Shown piece by piece: positions 56,503 to 64,000 of a stretch of DNA of 64,000 bases. This DNA comes from Hymenopus coronatus (Eukaryota; Arthropoda; Insecta; Mantodea; Hymenopodidae), in NCBI GenBank assembly GCA_030762935.1, contig CM060899.1:17653001-17717000 (forward strand), written 5' to 3'. The translations under genes were made by a program, and so were the position numbers. Under the pieces are notes generated by a model. That model saw only the letters and a program-made list of their open reading frames with translations, was not told where the DNA came from and did no database searches. How positions within the stretch are numbered: the first letter of the stretch is position 1; each line of letters opens with the position of its first letter.

Positions 56503-56721
56503 TAAATACCTTTAATGTATGGCATTTTAATCAAAATCTTTAGCCATTTTGGGATAAATAAATCTTTTTTAAAAAAATCCATATAAAGGGTATTTTATGG
56601 TGGGGGAATTTTTTTTAAATCTTCGTTTCGCATCTTTGGAGGATACTAAATATAAATACTAAGTGTGGCATTTTACAACTATGCCATTCACGAACACACA
56701 CATGGACCTTCTTCTATAAAG
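56503..56721 (+). mobile_element. Element H, R-side internal piece
   Basis: 'ataaatacctttaatgtatg' to 'catggaccttcttctataaa', stopping where the next L end begins. Confidence 0.7.
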
Positions 56722-57575
56722 TTGATATGTTCCATTCACGTGATTTTCTCTAAATCTCTGTAACAAATTATTGTTAAAAACTTGCTCTTCTTCTCTGCTT
56801 CATGCTAATCAAGATAAACATAAGCAGAATTAGTCCTATCACTAGCTTCCTTGTAAGTAGAAGGGAAGTAAGAAAATGCTCAGGCTAAAGTGATAGACTC
56901 GTCCGTTAACAAGCCGATCATTATGTAAAACAATTGAAATTCCAATCTCTTTGCTTGCCAGGAGTAAACAAACGAAAAACAAGAAAAAATATCTTCCTGT
57001 TGAGAAAAGTGTAAGTTAAAACCAAAATTCTGGAATATCTCGAAAACGGCTAACTCTACAAAAAATGTATATGACATAAAATGTGTGTTTTAATGTGATC
57101 AGCACTTTTTGTAGTTAGTGTTTATGTATTATGTATTTCTTACGGTTTGCCAGTCATATAAAAGCCATCCAGAATGAAGCGGTCTTCCCAGAAAATTCAA
57201 GATATACACTTTATTTGTCATAGATACATCTTATGCATGAGGTATTTTAGTCAAAATCATTACAGCCATTTTTGGGAAAAACAAAATTATCAAAAAATAT
57301 CCATGTAAATCGTATTTGTGGAGAGGGATTTTTTTTTTTTTTTTTTTGAAAATCTTCGTGATTAGAAGATGCTAAATATCAATACCAAGAATGCTATTTA
57401 TCGGTCTTTTCATTTTTTAGCTATGCTTCCCACAGATACACTCACAGACACACGGACATTTCTCTAAAAATGTGTTGTTTTTTTGTTTTGTTTTGTTTTT
57501 TTATTCTCGGAGTCCCAAAACATGTATTTCCGGTGAAATTTCGATATAAAATTTTTGCACCTTCTCTAGCTACTC
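56722..57575 (+). mobile_element. Element H, R tip replaced
   Basis: 'tgatatgttccattcacgtg' through a complete but diverged body, with a T21 run at 57328-57349. After 'accttctctag' the hairpin does not follow. Confidence 0.82.
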
Positions 57576-57838
57576 CGTAGCGGGGAGGTTTGGCCCCTTC
57601 AGTTGCTCCGGTGGGGGCGCTGCGGACCCGGACCCCGTGACCAGAAGAATAGTTTTGTTCCCAGCTCGTGGACCCTGAAAGGAATACGTACACAACACAC
57701 ACATAAGTACAGATAAGGTGACACACGCAGACATAAACGCTGTTGAAGAATAACATGCAGCCTATCATAATATATTAGTGGTCGTCCCAATTCTCTGTCC
57801 AATTCTGAACACGACGCTGTTTCATTTTCTTAAGAAGA
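57576..57838. other. GC-rich segment joined to an H breakpoint
   Basis: 'cgtagcggggaggtttggcc' and 'gtgggggcgctgcggacccg' contrast with the AT-rich surroundings. The 108-codon minus frame over it (57442-57768) mixes this segment with H sequence and has no recognisable domain. Possibly captured foreign sequence. Confidence 0.4.
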
Positions 57839-58226
57839 AGATGAGATTAGTTTTGTGTGTCTGTCTATAGGAGGCACAGCACAAAAACGAAATGCTCGAT
57901 AAATACCAAACGTGTTATTTAAGTTCAAAATCTTTCTAGGATTCCCCACAAAGATTTTCAACAAAATCCCCTTCACCCCCATTATCCTGTGCAAGTGACA
58001 GTTTTTAAAAAAAATGAATTTATCAAAATTAACTTTAACGATTTTTATTAAAATACCATATGTTTAAGATATTTTCTGGCAAACGTAACGTATACCTTGA
58101 ATTTTCTGGGAATAGCCTCTAAAGCCTTCTTTATTTTGGAGACTTTTGTAAGAGAAAGACAGAAACTCAGTACAAAAAACATGTAGATTACATTAAAAGA
58201 GATACTTTATGACATAGACCTTTTTT
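57839..58226 (-). mobile_element. Element H, central part
   Basis: From the TGTGTGTCTG microsatellite to 'aagagatactttatgacatag'. Both ends absent, old copy. Confidence 0.72.
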
Positions 58227-58849
58227 TAAATAAATACATATAAAATGGGTCATCCGTATTATTTCTCGTATAACGTTAGCATTAAATTAATTGATCTGAG
58301 CAAGAGTATGTTCAGTTCTAGTTTTTCTTTTTTCCAGAAATGCTCAATACACTATTTTCTCCTTTATATCATTCACTATTTCTGCTCACAATTCTCTTTA
58401 TCGTTGACACGGCAACACCAGTATAACATGCAGCCCGTTGTATAGCTTGTGACACTGGACATTTATCTATAACGTTAATTATAACTTCACGCCCTTGTGA
58501 ATGCATTACCTAACATTTCGTAACTTCAGACATGGTGAAATGAATATAAAATCTTATAACATTGAACTACTTCTGCACTTTATTATGCTAAGTAGGCTAC
58601 GCTAGGTTAATACACATATCTGCAGGAATGATTACTGCATAACAGCTCGCCGGGTAACTAGATATCGGTTTCCCCTCTCCCCACACCTCATCATCCTGCA
58701 GGGCTCACGAGCACAGAACACAACTACAGTCGGGAATCTCTTTCACTGTTTGCTGAATGGCTTTCATTAACATCAACAAGACACAAACAAATATATTATC
58801 TCTAAGACCTTTACAAAACCTTGATTGTTTACATTTTCAGGATAAACAG
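58227..58849. other. Spacer, no recognised gene
   Basis: About 620 bp. The 66-codon frame at 58245-58445 has no motif I recognise. Confidence 0.4.
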
Positions 58850-59545
58850 TTCACATGCCATATCAATCCTCAGTTAGATATCTTGGCGTTCTACTGGGCA
58901 CAAAAATGACATGGAATCAATATTACACGCATCATAACACTTGTTGACTCAAACCTAATCAAACTTTATCCACTAATTAATAAACGCTCCAAGATAGGCA
59001 TAGACTGCTCCATTCTTCTAACTTATGCAACTCCTATAAAACTAATATTCATAAACTGCAAGTTGTGGAAAATAAGTTTTTCCGCAGAGCTACAAATGCA
59101 CCATGGTTCATAAGAAATACTCAGCTTCGACACGAACTTAACAACCTTCCAATAGAACCTGTATGAAACACCTCTCCAAGACATTCTTCAACAAGTTAAG
59201 CAACGTTACTGGTGCTCAAGCATTTAACCTGCATATCAAAACTCCACACAAAAGACTGAAAAGAAAATTACCACATTTCCTAACCAGTGACACACAGGAC
59301 TCCTACTAGTAATTATTCATAAACTTCACAATCATGTACTTTCATTATTTTAAATCTATAATTGTTATTATTTTATAGATTCATTCAATTGTAACATTTA
59401 TTTGTAAATTTATACTATCGTCTCTGTATTAATAACTATTTTGCTTATCTTAAAGGAGCCAACATGTCAACCTTAATTGTAAATGTATTTAATATTTTGT
59501 TATCTATGGTCTGTATAGCATAAATGCTGATCTACCAACAATAAA
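58850..59545 (+). pseudogene. Jockey-type LINE 3' end (RT C-terminus)
   Basis: In broken frames: SVRYLGVLLGTKMTWNQ (the RYLGV..D.KL.W block), NLIKLYPLINKRSKIGIDCSI, an AT-PI fragment, then VENKFFRRATNAPWFIRNTQL, and a diverged 'LNNLPIEPV'. These are successive motifs C-terminal to the RT active site in Jockey elements. The AT-rich 3' untranslated part continues to 'caacaataaaac' at 59545, where H begins. It could come from the same family as 24085-25701, whose copy lacks this part. Confidence 0.85.
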
Positions 59546-59552
59546 ACTAATG

Positions 59553-60366
59553 TGTTCCATTCACATGACTTTCTCTACAGTTTTGCAACAACTTATTATT
59601 AAAAAGCTTATACTTCTATTTACTTCATGCTAATCGAGAAAAAATCAGCAGAAATAGTCTTAGTACTTGCTTACTTGTAAGTAGAAGTGAAATAAGGGAG
59701 TAGCATAGGCTAAAGTGATAGTCAAAAGCTGGTTTCTATGTGACTGAAGTTCGTTTGTTTTTATGGACAGAAGTTTACAAGTTCCTGTATGAGAAAAGTA
59801 CAAGTTTTACAAAGCTGAAATCGAAAACAAAGAATATATAATAAACGACAACTCCACGAAAAAATGTATATAACATAAATTGTGTGTTTTAGCGTGCTCT
59901 ACATTTTTTGTGTGGTAAGTTTTTGTCCATCTCTTACGGTTTAGGAGTTATGCAAAATTCCGTAAAATTCATCCAGAATAAAGTAGTCTTTAGAGTCTAT
60001 TCCCAGAAAATTCAAGATATACTTTATTTGTCGTGTAAATATCTTTAATACATAGTATTTTAATCAAAATCGTAAGCAAATTTTTGAGAAAATCAAAATT
60101 TTCGAAGAAAAGTTACATGTAAAGAGAAGTTGGAGGGGGGGATTTTCTTGAAAATCTTCGTATCACATCCTTGGAAGATACCAAACTTATTCCAATGTGA
60201 TTTTGAGCATGCTGTCCGCAGACACACAAATAGATACACACACGGGCCTTTTTCCAAAATAGAAAACCAAAACATGTATTTCCTGTGAAAGCTGGGTGTC
60301 GATTTTTTGGGTGTATTACAATACCTTCTCTATACACTATGTACATAGTACGTGTAGAGAAAGTAA
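59553..60366 (+). mobile_element. Element H, nearly full length
   Basis: 'taatgtgttccattcacatg' to 'agtacgtgtagagaaagtaa', about 814 bp. The palindrome is destroyed ('caaacttattccaatgtg') and the microsatellite is short. Confidence 0.9.
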
Positions 60367-60570
60367 AAAAGAGATAGTGCGGCCGAACATCCGAGCCCCT
60401 CCTGTAAGGGAGTTGTACGGTTTGGGTTGGACTCGACATAGCAGTCGATACCTCAATATCCTCTGGTACTCTGTCGGCACTACAGAGGTTATCGTTAGTT
60501 TTTCCTTCGGGGATGACGCCACGTATCCACTTCCGCTCCTGTACGTTTGCGTGCTAGAGAAAGCAAAAAG
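60367..60570. other. GC-rich 200-bp segment capped by an H-like terminus
   Basis: From just after one H end to a second 'gcgtgctagagaaagcaaaa' at 60550-60570. The segment between ('gtgcggccgaacatccgagc', 'ccttcggggatgacgcc') has no similarity to H. Confidence 0.5.
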
Positions 60571-61092
60571 CACACTGTGGTTTTGTAACAAATGAATTCT
60601 GTTGTTGGATTACGCAAGAATATATTTATTTAGCTGTAAAGAGAAAGTTGGGGTCCCTGCTTGCCTTGATTCATTTCCTTCCACGTTTTTTTTCAATTTT
60701 GTTGCACTTCTTTTCGTTACTCTTATCCTCATCACCACTGCTTTCCTTCCGCACTCGATTTCGATGCTCTATATCCACAAAAAATCTTGCATTTTAGCAG
60801 CGTTTTAAACAGGAAGCTGGCGCGGATCCAGAAATGCTACCAGATGTAATGGGAAAAGGGAGGTCATTACAGTTTCATGGCTCTTGCTTTCGAAATGGAA
60901 CTCCCCCCCCCCTCCTACCTTCCTTCCTTCTGTTACTCCCATTTTTTTCTATTATTCTTATCAATTTTATATGCCAAAATCAGATCTCCCTTTTTAGGGT
61001 AAATTCATTGTTTCTTTAAGGTATTTTCAGTGTGCCAATCTCCTCTGAAGTGACTTACTCCATCCTTATCTTAAGTAACTGTTATTAAAAAT
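60571..61092. other. Spacer, no recognised gene
   Basis: Pyrimidine-rich stretches ('cctaccttccttccttctg'), a C10 run (60903-60912). No feature called. Confidence 0.4.
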
Positions 61093-61340
61093 TCGATGTG
61101 TTGTATTCACATGACTTTCTCTACCTGATCTGCAAACACACTGTTCTTGCAAAACACTATTCTTCTTTCTACATCATGCTAAAACAGGTAAGCATTAACA
61201 AAATTGTTCTTATTATTTATTCCCCTATAATTAGAAGGGAAATAAGGGAATATACCAGACAAAACTGACACTCAAATCCTTTAAAAGCCGATCGTTATGT
61301 GAACAATTATAGTTCGGTTCGTTTTGCATTTCTAGAAAAA
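61093..61340 (+). mobile_element. Element H, L-end piece
   Basis: TCGATGTGTTGTATTCACAT to 'gttcgttttgcatttctag'. Truncated where the next L end begins. Confidence 0.72.
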
Positions 61341-61345
61341 AAAAA

Positions 61346-62175
61346 TCTGATATAATCCATTCACATGACTTTCTTTATATTTCTGCAACAATTGTTGTTA
61401 AAAAGCTTATGCTTCTCTTTACTTCATACTAATAAAAAAAAAAAAATTATCAGAAATAGTCTTATTTCTTGCTTTATTGTAAGTAGAAGCGAAATAAGGG
61501 AGTACTATACGTTAAAGTGACAATCAAAAGCTGGTTGCTATGTGACTGAAATTACTTTGAGTAGAGTTTAAGTTTTTTAAAACTGAAAAATAAGGAATAT
61601 CTCAAAAACGATCAACTCCACGAAAAAAAATGTACATGACATAAATTATGTGTTTTTAAGTACTCTACATTTTTTGTCTTACAAGTTTTGCTCTATCTCT
61701 TACGGTTTAGTAGTTATGCAAAATTCCGAAAAATTCATCAAGAATAAAGAAATCTTCAGAAAATTGAAGATAAACATTTTCTTTTTTCAGGTAAATATCT
61801 GTAGTATATGATATTTTAAACAAAATCGTTAAAGCCATTTTTGAGAAAATCAAACTTTTCGAAAAAAGTTCCATGTAAAAGGTAGTTTGGGGTAGGGAGA
61901 TTTTTCTCAAAAATTTTGTGTCGCATCCCGGGAAGATGCTAAACTTAAATACCAAGTTTGGTATTTTACCAACTTTTCGTTTTTGAATTATCGTGTTCAT
62001 AGACACACGGACTCGTGTACACTCACGCGCGCGCGCGGACCTTTTTCTGAAAATGGGTTTTTGGATACAGGGGACCGTAAAACATGCATTTCCGATGACA
62101 TTTCTGTATCGAATTTTCGGGTGGAGTGCAATACCTTCTCTATACACTATGTATATAATATGTGTAGAAAAAGTA
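61346..62175 (+). mobile_element. Element H, nearly full length
   Basis: TCTGATATAATCCATTCACA to 'atatgtgtagaaaaagtaag'. It has a small deletion in the 'gaattttctgggaatag' block, a GC-rich microsatellite (cgcgcgcgcgg, 62024-62038) and an intact palindrome (61946-61965). Confidence 0.9.
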
Positions 62176-62179
62176 AGGA

Positions 62180-62655
62180 GTATATGACATAAATTATGTT
62201 TTAACGAAATGTAGATACATTTTTGTGGCAAGTTTTCAAGTATTTCTTACGGTTTATCAGTTATATAAAATTCAGTAAAGGTCATCTAGAATGTACAGGT
62301 CCTCAGAAACTATTCCCAGAAAATCAGGATCTAGATTTTATTTCTGGTGTAAATCGCTTTAATATATGGTATTTTAATCAAAATGTTTCCTTGTAAAGGG
62401 TAGTTTATAGTGGAGGGGATTTTATTGAAAATCTTCCTGTCGCATCCTTGAAGAATACCAAACTTATATAGAAAGTTTGGTATTTAACGGCCTTTTAGTT
62501 TTTGAGCTACGCTGTCCACAGACACACATACCTTTATCTAAAACAGTTTTTTGCACCCAAGCCGTCCGTATATTTTCAAGTTTCGAATTTTTGGGTGAAA
62601 TACACTGCTTTCTCTATACACTATGTATTCATAGTACCTACGTGTAAAGAAAGTA
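62180..62655 (+). mobile_element. Element H, R two thirds
   Basis: From 'tatatgacataaattatgtt' to 'acctacgtgtaaagaaagtaa'. The hairpin has a 3-bp insertion (ctatgtattcatagtac). Confidence 0.82.
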
Positions 62656-62769
62656 AAAATGCCTATTGTTTTATCCATTCATATTTTGTCTTAGGGTGAT
62701 GCTTCAGTGAAATTTGGACAACTCTATAGCATTGAGAATCACTGCAGGAGACTGCAATATCATACTCTC

Positions 62770-64000
62770 ACATCTGTATTGATTCTGGGTGTAGGAACTG
62801 GTTCCTAAACAAGTTCAACAATCACATCTGTATTGATTCTGGGTGTAGGAACTGGTTCCTAAACAAGTTCAACAATCACATCTGTATTGATTCTGGGTGT
62901 AGGAACTGGTTCCTAACCAAGTTCAGCAATCACATCTGTATTGATTCTGCGTGTAGGAACTGGTTCCTAACCAAGTTCAACAATCACATCTGTGGTGATT
63001 CTGGGTGTAGGAACTGGTTCCTAACCAAGTTCAACAATCACATCTGTATTGATTCTGAGTGTAGGAACTGGTTCCTAACCAAGTTCAACAATCACATCTG
63101 TATTGATTCTGGGTGTAGGAACAGGTTCCTAAACAAGTTCAACAATCACATCTGTATTGATTCTGGGTGTAGGAACAGGTTCCTAAACAAGTTCAACAAT
63201 CACATCTGTATTGATTCTGAGTGTAGGAACTGGTTCCTAACCAAGTTCAACAATCACATCTGTATTGATTCTGGGTGTAGGAACAGGTTCCTAAACAAGT
63301 TCAACAATCACATCTGTATTGATTCTGGGTGTAGGAACTGGTTCCTAAACAAGTTCAACAATCACATCTGTATTGATTCTGGGTGTAGGAACTGGTTCCT
63401 AAACAAGTTCAGCAATCGCATCTGTATTGATTCTGGGTGTAGGAACTGGTTCCTAACCAAGTTCAGCAATCACATCTGTATTGATTCTGGGTGTAGGAAC
63501 TGGTTCCTAACCAAGTTCAGCAGTCACATCTGTATTGATTCTGCGTGTAGGAACTGGTTCCTAACCAAGTTCAGCAATCACATCTGTATTGATCCTGGGT
63601 GTAGGAACTGGTTCCTAACCAAGTTCAGCAATCACATCTGTATTGATTCTGGGTGTAGGAACTGGTTCCTAACCAAGTTCAGCAATCACATCTGTATTGA
63701 TTCTGTGTGTAGGAACTGGTTCCTAACCAAGTTCAGCAATCACATCTGTATTGATTCTGGGTGTAGGAACTGGTTCCTAACCAAGTTCAGCAATCACATC
63801 TGTATTGATTCTGGGTGTAGGAACTGGTTACTAACCAAGTTCAGCAATCACATCTGTATTGATTCTGCGTGTAGGAACTGGTTCCTAACCAAGTTCAGCA
63901 ATCACATCTGTGATGATTCTGGGTGTAGGAACTGGTTCCTAACCAAGTTCAGCAATCACATCTGTGATGATTCTGGGTGTAGGAACTGGTTCCTAACCAA
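62770..64000. repeat. 54-bp minisatellite, at least 22 units, runs off window
   Basis: The unit is CAATCACATCTGTATTGATT, then 'ctgggtgtaggaactggttc', then 'ctaaccaagttcag', 54 bp. Each unit contains AGGAAC-TG-GTTCCT, a short inverted repeat. Left-hand units mostly carry 'ctaaacaagttcaac', right-hand units 'ctaaccaagttcagc'. 'gaacaggttcct' appears in a few early units, and 'tgtgatgattct' in the last two. The array continues beyond the window. Confidence 0.95.

Noticed and set aside
61707..62231. 174-codon minus-strand frame
   Set aside because: It spans an H copy including its hairpin and microsatellite, and the same region is interrupted in other copies.

Overview
The window is eukaryotic, AT-rich and made almost wholly of repeats. 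The content fits an arthropod genome: mariner and Tc1/mariner-type transposons, Jockey-type LINEs, tRNA-headed SINEs, minisatellites and microsatellites. A chelicerate is possible but the sequence does not settle it. I see no convincing host gene, no intact tRNA or rRNA gene and no open transposase or reverse transcriptase. Most open frames are chance frames inside repeats.

The dominant component is one interspersed family, called 'element H' here, with about 60 recognisable full, truncated or rearranged copies. A full copy is about 850-880 bp. Its L end reads TCTGATGTGTTCC followed by ACTTTCTCTAC about 25 bp in. Its R end is a hairpin around ACTATGTACATAGT that finishes in GTAGAGAAAGT(AAAA). 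The short inverted repeat is therefore terminal at R but subterminal at L. About 130-150 bp inside R there is a variable GT/CA microsatellite, and near it the palindrome AAATACCAAGTTTGGTATTT. There is no coding capacity and no clear target duplication, and copies insert into A/T runs, often end to end with one another. This resembles Helentron-associated non-autonomous elements (HINE/DINE-1 type), but that assignment is inference. '+' entries read L to R; '-' entries read R to L.

Layout: 1-2278 H copies, one interrupted by a 416-bp insertion; 2279-3735 a 23-bp minisatellite; 3929-9255 H copies with a SINE at 6299-6595; 10001-14440 two related blocks of H nested in broken mariner; 14602-21648 H copies, mosaics and a 696-bp unknown insertion; 22384-23237 a full H; 23238-25701 a decayed Jockey LINE joined directly to a mariner remnant (25702-26553); 27342-38944 H copies, SINEs and a nearly complete DD41D Tc1/mariner element at 32786-34342; 39412-43265 a 63-bp minisatellite; 43312-49843 H fragments, a LINE 3' end and a three-copy tandem repeat; 49844-53237 mostly low-information sequence plus a SINE tail; 53238-62655 H copies, a two-to-three copy tandem repeat and a Jockey 3' end; 62770-64000 a 54-bp minisatellite running off the window.

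The nesting gives a relative history. The mariner copies were hit by H, H copies were hit by SINEs and by the DD41D element, and segmental and tandem duplication then copied some of these composites.
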